64,000 nucleotides of DNA from Rhododendron vialii (GCF_030253575.1 NC_080558.1:1436001-1500000), one strand, 5' to 3'. Positions 45,441 through 58,445 are shown, counted from the first letter of the stretch. The notes: a model not told the origin generated them from the letters alone. Made by a program: numbers and translations.

Positions 45441-46861
45441 TTACACAGATCAGGCTTGAAATTGCTGGAGAAGACATATAACGAGATTCCTCAGCCCTTG
45501 GAAAGTATTGGAAGATGAACCTTTGGAAGGAAAGTAAAGTATTGACATTAAAAGATCTGCCAGGTAAGTATTTTGACACCCAAAGATCGAGCCTAGCATG
45601 TGGGCAGATGGTTTAAAAGCTGATGCAGCTGGTTTGGGGGCCATCTGGGGAAGTTTTTGTTGCCAATCACTCTGTACTTTGCATTCTTTGTCGATGCTGG
45701 TTGGAAGGTAATTGGAAGAGGAAAATACATCAAAACAGATATTAATAGAGGCCTGCAAAGATGACAAATTCAGTACACCTTGTCTTTGTAACAGGTAGAC
45801 GTTAAAGAGTTGTTCCTGGCCTGGACATATATATGCATGCAATAGCTAACCGAAGTGGGTAGACATTCATGCAGGTGCGGACAGCATTACCTGTATCGTT
45901 TACTAATCGTGCATAAATTCATGATACAGTGAGCAATGAACACAGAATGGACAAAGCACAGAGAATGTTGGTAAAATGATCATGTCTTAATAAAATATAT
46001 AGAGTCTAGGAAATGAAAATGATCTTCGGAAAGAAGTCTAATTCGTTGGTTGTTTGGCAAGATTAGCCTAGAAATATATACACAGGGCATGATTCTTAGA
46101 ACTGAGATCTAGATTAATAGTCGCTACAAGTTACATATTAAAACCAGCAGTACATTTTCTCTGACCCATTTGAAGAAAGCACCAAAAGGAGAATGTCACT
46201 TGGATCTTTAACAGCAACAAAGACCATATCAGAGTCTTGTAACCTTAACTTATTCGGTAAAATTTCCATGACAATAGGCTGAAGATGGCCATTTTGTTGG
46301 GGAACTTTCCACTCGAAATTATTCATGCAGAAAACAATTTGAGCAATGGCCTGATCATGGAAGAAACCTTTGGAGTGATGTGTGAAAACCTGCGAAAAAC
46401 AGTTCTCATCAGGCAATGTAGTAAATTAATTAACAAATACGACTTAGTCAGCGTAAATTAGGAGAGAACCTGATTGAATGAGACCTGTGGTGTGCAAATA
46501 TATGCGAATTGTAGAGGATAAGCATCAGCTAGAAGAACTGAAGGTAGCCATGCTGTTTTGATTTGATCTAGTTTAGAAAACACAAAATAATGTGTAGTTT
46601 AGTATGAATTCATATGCTTTCATTGATTAATACGAACTACTTTAAAGTCAAATTGTGCCAACCAGATGGACGATTTGTGTCGATGAGATCAGAATTGATA
46701 TGCCTAGTATGACACTGAATTTGCTGTAAGTTTCGGTCTAATACAATAACTTTAAAAATCCATGCCCGTTGTAAGCCAAACTGCCAAAGATAATCCTAAA
46801 TCCTTCTTCCAAGTGATTGTCATGGTAAAACTCATCCCAGCCTTCTTCCATTCTATTATTA

Positions 46862-47343
46862 TAGGGGTGTTATCGGTCCGGGGTCGGTCGGTTCGGTCCA
46901 ACAAGTACCAAGACCGAATCGGTTCGGGGATAATATTGCTAGGACCGATCCTGACCGAGATTACAATCGGTCCACTTCGGTTTGGTCTGGAGTCGGTCCG
47001 GTCGGGGAATTTGGTCTAACCGAATTGGGCCTAGTTGGGCCAAAAAAAAAAAATTGAAAGTGGGAAAAATTACAGCAAACAAGCAAACAAAACCCATGTA
47101 CTGCCAGATGGGTTTGTACAGAAATTGAGAGAAATACACATGTACTGCAAGAAGTTTCCAGCCTAATCTTTGCGGCAATCAACTCCAAGATATTGTAAAC
47201 TAGCTAGCCCTGAATTTGCCATGTCTTCCCACAGCTTTCTTGAACTTCAACAGTTGAGAGAGAGAGAGATACCAGCGGACCGGTGGTCTTTGTTCCCGTA
47301 GTTGTGGATTAGGTTTCTTCTTCTTCTTCTACAATCGCCGTTT

Positions 47344-47381
<38 letters not shown>

Positions 47382-47738
47382 GTCATCGAAAGAGCCAAAG
47401 AGGGTAATAGGGTTTGGGAGTTGTGGCTGCGGGAATGAGAGGCAGAGAGGGTAATAGGGTTTGAGTTGTGTGAACGGAGTAGATTACACACAAAACAAAT
47501 CTACGGTAAAGATTAAACCCAATTATATAAATATAAGTAATATGTATAGTCGGTTTGGTCGGGGTGGTTCGGTCCGGTTGGTCCACAGTTTTACAAAACC
47601 GAGACTGAACTGAAATAGGTTCAGTTTGGTCCACCCCGAACCGGAAAATTCCCGGCGCCACCCCGACTGAACCCCTGAACCGATCGGTCGGTTTTTTTTA
47701 TTTTTTTCGGTCCGGTCAGTTTTGAAACACCCCTAATT
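46862..47738. mobile_element. hAT-like element splitting the second B3 domain
   Basis: Ends TAGGGGTGTTATCGGTCCGG and (inverted) TAGGGGTGTTTCAAAACTG, with GGTTCGGT-rich subterminal repeats on both sides. The interior holds a (CT)n tract at about 47349-47375. The target duplication is not clear. The B3 frame on minus runs up to both edges. Confidence 0.7.
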
Positions 47739-48196
47739 ACTCTTATTAATAACGTGCACTGGCCAAACCTTAGCTTCAGCTTTTAGAAGAATCCATATAC
47801 TTGGATTTTGAACTTCGAAAATGTCTTTGCGATCAGCAGGCATAAACTATAAAAAGAACAAGCAATTCAGTTGACTGTAATAGTAAGATTATAAATAACG
47901 CGAATTTATGAATGATGAATAAAAAGATCTGACCACATCGTCGTCATCACCGCTTAGAGTGATATGTTTCATAAACCAACATTTTTGGTTATCTGTGCAC
48001 AAAGCATAAGCAACGTCAAGTTAAGGAGTAGTTGGTTGAAATTTATGACAAAAAGAAGGCATAAAAGCATCACTGTCCAAATAGAAAGCATATTTATGGA
48101 CAAGCACTCCAAGTTAGCAAATAGATCAACACATGACTAAACCAACCAAGAATAGAACAATACACTGCCGCACGCGCGCACATGCATGCATGTGGT

Positions 48197-48197
<1 letters not shown>

Positions 48198-48242
<45 letters not shown>
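48198..48242. repeat. (GA)n microsatellite
   Basis: Uninterrupted GA tract of about 45 bp in an intron of the B3 gene. Confidence 0.95.
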
Positions 48243-48243
<1 letters not shown>

Positions 48244-49589
48244 CCCCAAAAATAAAAACAGAAAAGCACAACTCTTAACATAGTTTACATGAGGATCAGC
48301 AGATAATATGGGACTAAATAATCAAACAGGAACAGAAGCGCATAGAACAAAACTATTCTTGCGCAAAGCATAGAACAAAGCAGAAATTTTTGAAGTTTTG
48401 CAAGGAATAACTCTGAACTTTCTTGATCAAAGTGTGAAGTTGATTAACTCGTTTTATTTGTTTCGTGCTTGCCTAGCTGTAGGAGTTATTAGCACCTAGT
48501 AATTCTGGATTTCCTTATTAACAAAAAAAATAATTCTGGATTTCCCGTATGTAGGCCATCATATTTGTCTTTTGTTTTCAATTAGCTACCATAAAGCAGG
48601 CAATAAAAGAAAAGCATTAATGCAATTTTACCATAGTTAAAACAGGAAAATGGAACAAGCAGGAAAATATATCTTTAGATATGGTCATAACCTAAAACAA
48701 AAATGCATTTACCTGGAGGAGGATGTATGTTTTGCCAATAACCATTTGGACCTGACCAATCAAAGACAAGTTCCCTATCTTGCCTATCAAACATGACAGG
48801 GTGAAAGATCCACCAACGCTCACAAGCTAAAATAACTTTATAGTCTACTCCGAGGTTATGTGCTGCATAAAAAGTGTCCCAACCATCGCGAAATTCATAA
48901 TTAACAACTTCCACTGGCCAAGCTCGTGATCCATGCCTTAGAAGAATCCAAGTGGTAGAGCCATTTCCATCAAAGTATTCAAGGAGAAGATGAGTTAACC
49001 TCTAAAAATAATATGGGCAAAAGTAATGCTGTGGAAAAATGGCAACGAAACAAAATCAAAGGCAAAGGACAAAAGTTAACAGAACATTAGACCACAGTAA
49101 CACCAGAGAGGGAAACATTTTTCACATGCCAGCATTTGTTGACACCTGTTTGTGTATTTTGCAAAAGTTAATTCTGCCCAAAAAAGCAAAATCCATACAA
49201 AAGAAGCTACATAAAATGCAGAAGGCAATATATTAGAGAGCATGATGCGACAAACAACAAATGAAATAATACCTGAGAGATTTGCAATACCTTCAGTGCT
49301 GTGCCAAACAAATGAATGGTAGACAATGCCATCTAACCATGCATGCTGCTGGAACCTGTAATTCCACATGGGAACATGGCCCAAAGGTAAAATATTCCGA
49401 TATTCTTGCACAAAATCACCAAATGACTGGTAAACCAATTGGTTTCCTGCAGAACGCATTGCAAGAGCAGCAATTACTTGCTGGCCTTCAGTAGTTTCTA
49501 AGTAGTAAAGAGCTCTCCTTGGAGATTCTGGCCATGGGTTTTCAATACAAGCCCAACGCTGGAATGGGGCATTGACCACCATTTTCACG

Positions 49590-52500
49590 TTGAAGGACTT
49601 TTAAAGAGCCTTGCTGTAGAAGACATTTTGGAAAGTAAACAAAATAAAACTATATATATTAAAAAGATATAATATTTGGTATAGGAATTTTTGTAAATTT
49701 GGTACTGCTAAAATATGAGTAAGTTTGTCGTTTAGAGACCAAACAGAGTGTGTATAAGTGGCCATTAATCAGACAAAAAGCTAACGGTTGAGAAGGCTTG
49801 TGATAGGGTAAAAATTACTGACAAACGAAAGGCATGGAGCAGGAAGCACATTGTGAGGAATGAACTAAATTTGTTAAGATAGACCAAAATCTGAAATGCA
49901 TAGAGCAGGAAGCACATTGTGAGGAACGAACTAAATTTGTTAAGATAGACCAAAATCATATGAGACGAAGTCATGAAAATTTGTGGAACTTTTTAGGCAA
50001 TGGAAGGATGGAAAACAAGTCAAGACAATGAACCAATCTTTGTGATCATGTGAAATGAATATCTATGAGTACGAAGCAGTAATGAGCAGAGACATGTTGG
50101 TCTAGAACACTTTTTTGCTTGCAGAACTAAGTTCGAGTAATGGAAGGATAAAGGGCAATTGCTTTGAAGGAAAAAACGCTAGCATATTATATTATATGCA
50201 TAAACGGTTTGTCTAATTGAATAACAGCCAGTAATGTAAATAGTTACGATAAATGGGCAAGATAAAAAATCTTTGGGGTGTTTATTATCACTGAGCAAGA
50301 GGAAAAATAGCAGGAAAACATTTTTGGCCTATTTGTTTGTTCCTAAACGTTTTCACCATAGGCATTAATAATATTTGTAGTTATTTTGACTCTCAAAAGT
50401 TTTCTCAGAACTCAAAGCAAATATGGTTTTTATGTATGTCGATGCAATGGATGTGTAAACTAAATTACTTAATGCAAGATGCATAGAATAAGGTAAGAGC
50501 AAAGAACAACCGATTGCACAAACAGCTTTACAACAGGGAAGATATTGAACAGGAACCACCAGAATCTATCCGGGACAAAGATATAATGGACCCTAAAATT
50601 AGCTGTTCTAGGGTAAAAAGTAGGCCAAAATAAATACCTTTAGTAATGGAAACCAGGGAGAGGAATTCTTCAGAGATGAAAATCGAAGGACATAGTTCTG
50701 AAGTTGCAGAAGCGGAGGGAGCAAAGAGGTGAGATGCCAATGGTTGCTTGTTCTTGTGCATTAATTAAGAAGGAAAGAAAAGAAGACACAGTAAAAGAAA
50801 AGAAAAGTGAGGACACAGTAAAAGCAAACAGTGTAGGAAGACACAGTAGGAGTTTGAATTCTAACCCGATAAAAAATAAATTATATTTTTAAATTAGTAA
50901 TGAATTTTATATTTAATATAGATTTTATTTGATAAATTTCAATTATGTGTGCATAAAGCGCGCAACTATAAAAATCACGATCGACACAAATGTTTCACAA
51001 CTCATAAGAGGTTTTTTTTTTTTTTGATCCTCACAAGAGGTAATTGTATTAGGTATATATGTGCCTGTAACCCCAGGGTTAGTTTAATTGGGTGGTTTAC
51101 TGGTTGGTGGGTTTGCTCCCACAAATTGTCTAGGGCTCGATTCTTGGAGTTAGGCTATGAGAAAGTAATTTATTATGAATTTTCTAGTCTAGACGTTGAT
51201 TAATTGTCTTTGATTAGATCGGGATGGATAAATCGAAGTGCGCGTAAGTTGTCTTGAATACCCTTACGAGCCTTGAATACCCTTACGGGCCTGACCACTT
51301 TGAAGAAGAAGAACATATGCACACGTAGTTACGGCGTTGCCAATTGTGGTTTTCTCTTCATGCATATAGATAGATAATCAAGTTTTCAGAACACTTTTTG
51401 AGAACTTTATTTTGTTTTACAGATTCGAAACTTGGAAATCATTTGTGCTGAGAAAATAATTATGTTACGTAAAAGCTTATATATATACATATACACACAC
51501 ATCGGAATCACCCCAATCACAGTTGGTAGTAACTTGGTGTCATAAGACACATTTTGCTTTAGCAAAAAACCAAGGAAATTAAATTAGGGCAGTATGCGTG
51601 TGTATATAATTTACTTAGCAACAATCAGGGTTTGTTTGGTACGGAGTACTTGTGAAAAGCAAGGAAAGGAAAGGAAAAAAAAATTCATCTTCCTTTGTTT
51701 GGTTTGAGAGGAAAAAGAGAAGAAAACAATCAAACAAAGGCTTATGAATAATAAACTTTCTTCAGTTTCTTCCAAGCTTTCCTCAAACGTCTTTTCCCAA
51801 AATTATGTTACATGAAAAAACTATTTTTTAGGTCTCAGTTGAAACAAACGGAGTCGAGAGTTTTCTTTCCTCTTCAAAAATTGTCGCAAAACATTCCTCT
51901 TCAAAAATTGTCGCAAAACATTCATTCCCACATGCCGAACTTCATGGAATGGAGTTGGATCTCTATATTTCATAAAACACCGAGTACAGCATAATCCTTT
52001 TCGACTGATAAGAGAATTACCCAGAGAAAAAACTTGGAACAGAAAACAGCAAAACGCCAATCACAAGGGAGCTCAAACAGGAATTTCATAGTTTTAAGAA
52101 CAAAAATACTACTACTGTTTTTAGACCACATGAGAAGGTTAAGAAGGTTGAGGAATAGCAAATAAGAAAATAATATGGAAAAGAACCCAGCAATGGGGCC
52201 AGTAGGTGCTGCGCCTGAACCAATTCTAGTCAGCCAAACCCTAGATAGGTCCTGTTACAGAGACGAAAACATCTGGCAAAGACCAAACATAGACCAGAAA
52301 CGACTCGAAACAAATATCCACAAAATGAGAGACACCAATCCAAGTTCTAACATTCGTCCCTCTCGTATCGTAGCTCCACATGCAGTTTGCAATTACCAGC
52401 GGGATGCATCCATCCTTACCAGGTCAAAGCTCAAAAAAAAAGCAATACGTTTGATTGTGCTGGCATATACAGCTTCAATCGTGGCAAACAATTCTGTGAA

Positions 52501-53190
52501 TTGATTTCTTCTGCCATATGTAAGCAGCTGTAAGAACAGAAAGGATAAAGCCAAACAATAAGCTTTTTACCGGGAAGAAAAAACTGAAGTATAATAACAA
52601 AAGCTTCTGTAACTCCACATTTCAGAAACTAAACTAAGTAATCTCATTTGATGCTACCATGTAAGCAGACTCATAAACAGACAATCCAAGAGATTTGAAT
52701 ATGCGTAAGTTGTAAAACAAAAATACACTAACAGCAACCGACCAGCTACCTCTTGTACTAATATGTTCGATTCCTGTCGAGTCCAACAAAATCTGTGACT
52801 GGATCTGAGCATTGCACAGAGGACAGGGCCAATAATTTTGCACATCTTCTGATTTTTGAATGATCAAGAGAAGTAGCTACTACAATGACTCGGAAGGTTC
52901 ATGCAAGTTGGACTCCCTTAATCGTTGATTAAAGCCCTTGATCATTACCACATGTGATATAACTATGGAAGTCCAATGTCTCATCATCATATGCCAACAT
53001 GTCCAGTACTAGTATGGACAGCAATGAATCGACTGATAATCGGCCACACTACCCGCCAAGATGAAAACTTAAGCAAGTTCACAGACACTCTCCAGACTGA
53101 AATCAACTAATCCTCTTTTTCCCGATAAGTAAAAGACCATTAATCTTCTTATTCTCGCATTACTACCGACTCCAGCGCTCAATTTTCCAC
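49590..53190. other. Spacer with a 66-bp tandem duplication and no recognised gene
   Basis: Two units containing GAGCAGGAAGCACATTGTGA lie at 49837 and 49903. A minus-strand frame at 52867-52634 (PCPLCNAQIQSQ) has exon-like composition but no identity I can give. Because it lies downstream of the phosphorylase fragment on the same strand, it may be another captured piece. Confidence 0.4.
51066..51165 (+). mobile_element. SINE-like sequence
   Basis: An A-box-like TTAGTTTAATTGGG at 51080 and a B-box-like GGCTCGATTC at 51134 at about the right spacing, with a GGTTTGCTCCCACAA block between, as in tRNA-derived plant SINEs. Ends are not defined. Confidence 0.4.
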
Positions 53191-53755
53191 CTAAAGTATT
53201 AGTTGCTAAAATCTCAGTTCTTCTTGACCCCAAGTACCGGTCCTTTTTTGTAATCGTTACAAAAATGGATCCATCTTCTTGGTGTTACTGTCTCCCTTTT
53301 GTTTTATTTTTAGATTTCTCTGGATAGTATGGAAATTAACTATATCAGCACTTCTCACTAAACTGAGAAAATGGGACTTCTGCAAGAAAATAAAAAATGA
53401 AATATAGTACGAAACACAATTGAAGACTTATTACGCTACACACCCTCATTTATACCTTATAAAATCCATTAAACACCTCCTTTATGATATCATTGTGAAT
53501 CTCAGCAACCCCATTTAAGGCATGACCACCCACAGGGACACAACATATAGATTAACCATGCGGACAATCTTGAGAGGTTTTGGAATTGGTTCCAATCCCA
53601 CCTTTTTCTTCTTCTGCATGCCATCTTTTGGTTCATCTCCATCGGTAGGTACAAGTTCTTTACTCAGATTAACAGCCAGACTTTCTCGTGGTTTAACAAA
53701 TAAATCCGCAATGCAAGCTGGCACAAGTAAATATTGCAGCAGTCTCTGCAAAGCA
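53190..53755 (-). pseudogene. Alpha-glucan phosphorylase pseudogene, minus copy
   Basis: Reading minus, 53750-53466 gives DLFVKPRESLAVNLSKELVP, then a charged linker with a KKKK run, then GGHALNGVAEIHNDIIKEVF. Bases about 53300-53195 give TVTPRRWIHFCN, from the NGVTPRRWI region, and then decay. It matches exon C of the plus copy (34675-34965) but extends one exon further downstream. It lies about 170 bp after the last MED14 match. Confidence 0.85.
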
Positions 53756-53929
53756 AGTCAACCCATTTATGAAATGCATACCAAGTTCAATAACCAAATC
53801 TTGTCAAATTAAGTTACAAAAAGGCTTCAATCTTTGACACTAGCTCTTCTAACAATCAAAGTTTATTAACTTCATTGTGATAATTCCTATTTGTCAGTGT
53901 GGAAAGCCCTCCTCATATGTTCTGAAAAT

Positions 53930-55814
53930 TTGATAGAGGTCTCGAGTGGAAACTTACCACCAGGTGGGCCTTTACTATCAGAGTTTGCATCGCGGCCATC
54001 GCCGCCTTCTAATTTCTCATCTGGTCTTACTCCAAGCAGTTTCCGTGTTCCTAGCGCAAACATTCAAGCATTACAGAGCCTATGAATACCTGCAACTAAG
54101 TTGTTTATGCCATCTGCGTTGACAGAATGATAACTCAGAACGACACCTTCAGGATCATAATGGATACGAGAATCCATGTCACATACATGGCAATATAAAC
54201 TCAAGAACCATATGGTGAGAACCAATTGGAATAGATTGCTTCACTGCTGAAGTTCCCATGATTGCCTGAAGTATGCGTCATTTATTTTTACATCCCAATA
54301 CATGCTACCGCATTGACCAAGTTGCAAACATGTTTCCATGTATCACATCTCGCAAATGGGAGTCCGAACTATTAGTTTGAGGATGCATTTAATCCCCACT
54401 TCGTCAACATATTGAATGCCAAGAAGCATTCATCTGGCTAGTTAGCCGAGCATGCTTGATACAAAGTGAGCAGTTCCTCAAAATATGAAGAAGGGCTGAA
54501 ACATGCATGCTAGAAGCTTCAATTTCTCTATTCGCTTCGGCAATTAGACTTCCATAACTGTAACCTTCGGTTCTGCCAACCATCTTCAATGAAAAGAGTG
54601 TCTGCGGTGAATTCTGTTACATGATCCCCGATTCAGTGATTTTGCTCTCACAAAAATATGAATGGTCTTGTACAAGTGATGGAAATGAAATCAACATCTC
54701 TGACACTTTCATGACCTTTTATCTTGTCTCATACAGCATCAATACTTGAGCTAGGACTAACTGCAAAATCTGGTCCTTGGGCTGAAACGAGGGCATTTAC
54801 AGTTAGCTGACAAAAACATTGTTTAGTGAAAATGTATAACTTGTAGCTAATGCAGATAAACTCCGAGCGTCTTACATACAGTAGTTGTAGCCCAAGAGCT
54901 AGATCCAGAAACCTTAAAATTAAATGCATCCAGTCCCAGTTGTTGAGTTCATGGGCTCATTTGGTTTAGCAATGGCACAGATACCCGGGGCCCGTCTGTC
55001 TTGGAGGGATAATGAGCGAAATGATCTCCATCTATTGCGGCAGAAGAATCAGAAGAGTTTAGAGATCTTAGAGAACTGAACTCTGGCTAGACTTCGAAGA
55101 AGATAGTTTCTCCAATATTGAACTCCTTACTTGACCAGAAGATGGGGACCTGACAGGACTAGTCTGTATGATGCCCTTCAAATTTCTTGAGAAATAAATA
55201 GACCCATTATAACGGGGAGATCCACTAGAAGCTTCAGGAACGTTGCTGATGTGTGATATCGGTGCTCCTCCCACCCACTTAGAAGAGAAGGTTCCAGCTT
55301 TTTATATTTCGAAACTTAATCGGGAAAGAGCCAAAATGCAAAGCAACATATATATAGAGAGGCTGTGAGTAGAAAAAGAAGGAGAAGGTGACTCTCTCAA
55401 GCTCAAACAGTTCATCAACAACAGAAGACAACTTGATGCAATGCTTCCAGAACTAAGCACAGAACCTTCTATGCTACAGAGAGGACTGTGTCGATAATTC
55501 TGATTACCACCTACAGGATTAGGTGAAAGTGAAAGCAATTTTCCATATTCAAGAAGGCTCAGATTGACTTCATCATCTGAATCTGACCAATGTCAACATT
55601 CTTCATGCGGATAACATAATGCAAGTCACAAAAAGGTTTTTCCTGATGGACCTCGATGAGTCTCAAGCAAGTTAAAAAGTCGTTTAAAACCCTAATTGGT
55701 TTGCATTAGCAAAGACTATGAGCTGCCAAAGTCTGGAAATCTCATTAGCAACAAACTTGGACCCTTCAAAATGTTCTGGGGCACCTTCACTACAGCAAAG
55801 CCATGTTGATAAAC
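53930..55814 (-). pseudogene. MED14 (STRUWWELPETER-type) pseudogene, minus copy
   Basis: Reading minus, the pieces in order are: VYQHGFAVVKVPQNIL (from 55814); DIGQIQ near 55590; GGNQNYRHSPL and SIASS near 55500; SGSPRYNGSIYFSRNLKG with SPSSGQ near 55200; AQGPDFAVSPSSSIDAV (54780-54735); SYGSLIAEANREIEAS with LCIKHARLTSQM (54565-54430); GSMYWDVKINDAYFR (about 54310); DSRIHYDPEGVVLSYHS (54175); and KLLGVRPDEKLEGG (about 54045). These follow plant MED14 closely but are split by stops and frameshifts. This copy has sections missing from the plus copy and the reverse, so together they represent independent decay of one parent. Confidence 0.88.
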
Positions 55815-56840
55815 CTGCAAGCATCAAAAGGCCAAACAGTGAGGACGTAAGTGAACAATCATGCAATAAGACCAAATTTACTATGGTCAACATCACATAG
55901 TGACATATTGAGCAGCAAAAGGAGCAGAAGTCCTTTTCTTCAACAACATAGATTTTATATTAACATGAAGATGAAGCAACATCATATTTTCATTTATGGC
56001 TGAAGAAGTTTTCAAAACTGAAGATTTAACGAAGTAAATAAGTTTTCTTTTAATTGTTTGGTCTAAATGCCAACTCTTTTCCTTCAACAGGATTCCATCT
56101 AACTTTTTTTTTTTGTTTGAATAAATACAAGGGCCCCCTGTATATGGCTGACATTGCCATATTATCTTTCTCTATTTCCAGTTTTAACTTTGGTGCCACC
56201 CAGTTCTGATTTTATTCAGCAGTTGGGAAGAAACCGAAACGCAAAAAAAAAAATGACGAATAACAAACAAACGAACTTTATCGTAAGGTACATTCTTTTA
56301 TATTGTATCAGCATATCCACATAACAAAAAGATTCTTCCATAAAAAATGACGTACAAGAAATGATATCTAATGAAACTGAACAAATGTCAAGAACATGCA
56401 TTTATCTATTAACATCTGGATTAGTATCAGTGACATATAGTCAATTATGTTAACATAGACTTGAACATATAAAAAAAAATGATAAGAGTCATCAGTAAGC
56501 ATTTGATGCAGTTCCTTGGCAGTTGGCACAACTAAAAAAGGAAATCCAAAATCCAAAATCACGAATGAAACCCTTTCTAAATGTGAAAACAAATCCCATC
56601 CTAAACACAGAAACTCATTCAGAACTTTAAAAACAAAAAACCCATTTTAAATTTTATATCGTATTATATTTCTATTGGAAATCAACAACAAATTGACAAA
56701 TTTAGTGGAATAAGTCTATTTATTTAAATAGTTGATAACAAGGCAGCTTCCCCAACAAAAGAAAATATTAACAAACTATTTGTTTAAAATCTAATTTTTT
56801 AAACGACTGGCTTTGACCGGTGTTGGATTAGAAAGGTTAC

Positions 56841-57626
56841 CGATACTCGTATCAAAATTTGCAAGCGATACGCAAACATCGTTCTCTGTCGGTTCTGTCA
56901 CCCAAATGCCCTCCAACAGATTTCCATGACAACGCTGCCTTGTATGAAGATAAGCCAATGTTTTAGAAATACACCTGAAAAGAAAAATAGATTCATCAGA
57001 TACATGCGCAAATACATGGATGAGGAACATCAACAAAAAAGAAGTGAAAGATGAACCAAAAAATACCTGAACACTTTTTTATGTTTTTCTTCAAGTTCCG
57101 TATATTGGCTCCCGGTTGAATCCACCGTCCACATCTCCCACCTTCCAGCTTCATGAAGCCATTTTTTCACGGGAACCGAGGCAATCCGATCAACAACCAA
57201 TGTAGGCTCTGGCTCATCAATGGCTGCACGTACTTTGGGAATGTTTGGGTGATCCAGATCGTTCAAACAGTGCAACAAGTCGGAAAGACGATCAAAATTT
57301 TCAAAGAAGAGGAAGGTGACATCTTTGTTGAGGCTGGCTCTCTGAGTGTTGGACATGGAGCAAGATCCGTCCCTTCTCGGCATCGCACACTCCTCGATCC
57401 TGTCACTGGTGTATGAGCACAATAGTTCGATTGGGAAGGAGGAGGAGGCGTCAATGCCGAGGGGTAAGGAAGAGGAGGTGTGAGTGTCAACGGGTAAGGA
57501 GGAGGAGGAGTCGGCAGCGGGCCTGATGCCAACGGGTAAGGAGGAGGAGGTGCCGATGGGTAAGGAAGGTGACGTGTCAGGGTTCCTACGCTTTCTCTTC
57601 TTCTTCTTTTCAAAAACGGGCTCCAT
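56841..57626 (-). pseudogene. IRE1/RNase L-like pseudokinase gene, 5' half
   Basis: Exon 1 (57626-57067) and exon 2 (56974-56841) have intact frames and GT..AG sites equivalent to those of the plus gene. It reads MEPVFEKKKKRKRRNP, Ser/Leu/Pro repeats without the MITE, LDHPNIPKV, LVVDRIASVPVKKWL, then CISKTLAYLHTRQRCHGN and LANFDTSIG. The catalytic-loop Asp is absent (HGN), as in the plus copy. The equivalents of exons 3 and 4 were not found before MED14 sequence begins at 55814, so the gene is truncated or continues in exons I cannot recognise. The frame is open upstream of the ATG, but that extension is not conserved in the plus copy, so 57626 is taken as the start. Confidence 0.6.
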
Positions 57627-57970
57627 GGCAAGGCAAGGGAGTATGTAGATTGAAGTGTGGGTGGTTGGGGGTGGGGTGGCCTGAGAAGAGGTGGTGGAGG
57701 CTGGGATACACGCGAAGGGATGAGCTGTAGGCGGTTGGGCTCTAGGGTTGGGGTTAGGGTTTAAGAATGATGATTTTGGCTTGTTCTGGTGGTGGGGCGA
57801 GTTGGACTGGCGTTGAAGTGGTGGTGGGGCGGCTGTAGAATGGAGTGCTGTGACGGAGGGAGAAGGAGCGGCGGCGGCGGTTGCCACTGTCGGGGCCAGT
57901 GGCGGGAGTGATGGAATTAGGGTTTCGTGCACCTTTTGGGTAAAGTAAAGAAAGTGTGCACTTTTTGGGT
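57627..57970 (-). promoter_or_regulatory. Conserved leader of the kinase-like gene family
   Basis: GC-richer sequence shared with 23990-24310 (plus) and 4400-4690 plus 5390-5460 (minus), including a run of CTAACCC/AACCCC units and a block around CACCACCAGAACAAGCC. The three copies differ in frame, so it is more likely an untranslated leader or promoter than coding sequence. Confidence 0.5.
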
Positions 57971-58006
57971 TCGAATCAATAATATGCGATGTGTTTAGGT
58001 TACTTA

Positions 58007-58245
58007 GAGCCCGTTCCAGAACATCTTTTAAAAAATAAGTACTTATTTTACATTTTCAAACTAAAAAATAATTTAAATGAAAAATAATTTTTTAATTTTT
58101 TTTTGCACCTTATTAAATATCTCAATGAGATCTTTCAAACAAGATCCATATTGCATATTTTTAGATTTTAATAAATTTATCATTTTTGAACTTGAAATTG
58201 CATTCTTAAAAAATAAGTTTTTATTTTGAGTTGCGGAACGGAGCC
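58007..58245. mobile_element. Tourist-like MITE, 239 bp (copy A)
   Basis: Ends GAGCCCGTTCCAGAAC and (inverted) GGCTCCGTTCCGCAAC, flanked by TTA (58004-58006 and 58246-58248). It is the same family as 58802-59040 and 8515-9148. Confidence 0.8.
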
Positions 58246-58289
58246 TTATTCAAATATTCTATTTTTTGTGTGTATATATATACTAAAAA

Positions 58290-58445
58290 TAAGATATTTG
58301 GATCAAGTACCTTAAGCACATTGGATGCTGTTAATTTTCGTATAAGCCCCCTCATTTTTTTTATAGAATTTTTGGTGGCTGAAAACGATCTGACGTGGCC
58401 TTCGGTATGATTTCCCTACGGAACCCGTCGGTCCTATAGCAGGTT
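58290..58445. repeat. Degenerate relative of the 8740-9040 foldback
   Basis: Shares GGATGCTGTT, TAAGCCCCCTC and ATGATTTCCCT with 8900-9020 in the same order. It is truncated on one side. Confidence 0.5.

Larger units (their letters stand above)
46138..49588 (-). pseudogene. Multi-B3-domain DNA-binding protein gene, probably dead
   Basis: B3 domains are plant-specific DNA-binding folds. Reading minus, an N-terminal exon (49588 to about 49273) starts MKMVVNAPFQRW and is of unknown type. B3 domain 1 (49001-48713) reads TTWILLRHGSRAWPVEVVN, then FRDGWDTFYAAHNL and WIFHPVMFD, and ends at a CCAG/GTAAAT donor. B3 domain 2 begins at 47846 (SIWILLKAEAKVWPVHVIN), is split by a transposon (46862-47738), and resumes at about 46852 (MEEGWDEFYHDNHLEEG), with a frame change before WIFKVIVLD. 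A third B3-like part spans 46553-46469 and 46390-46138 (AWLPSVLL.., NNFEWKVP, NKLRLQDSDMVF) and ends in a stop. Exon 1 and exon 2 do not join in frame at the obvious sites. The split domain and frame changes argue for a pseudogene. Confidence 0.6.

Noticed and set aside
45450..45842. 130-codon minus-strand open frame
   Set aside because: No family features, no paralog in the window, and unremarkable composition downstream of the B3 gene; likely a chance frame.
47309..47491. Arg-Glu repeat peptide
   Set aside because: Translation of the (CT)n tract inside the hAT-like element.
57627..57932. N-terminal extension of the minus kinase-like gene to an upstream Met (300 codons in total)
   Set aside because: The equivalent region in the plus copy does not keep the frame into MEPVFEKKKK, so it is treated as leader.
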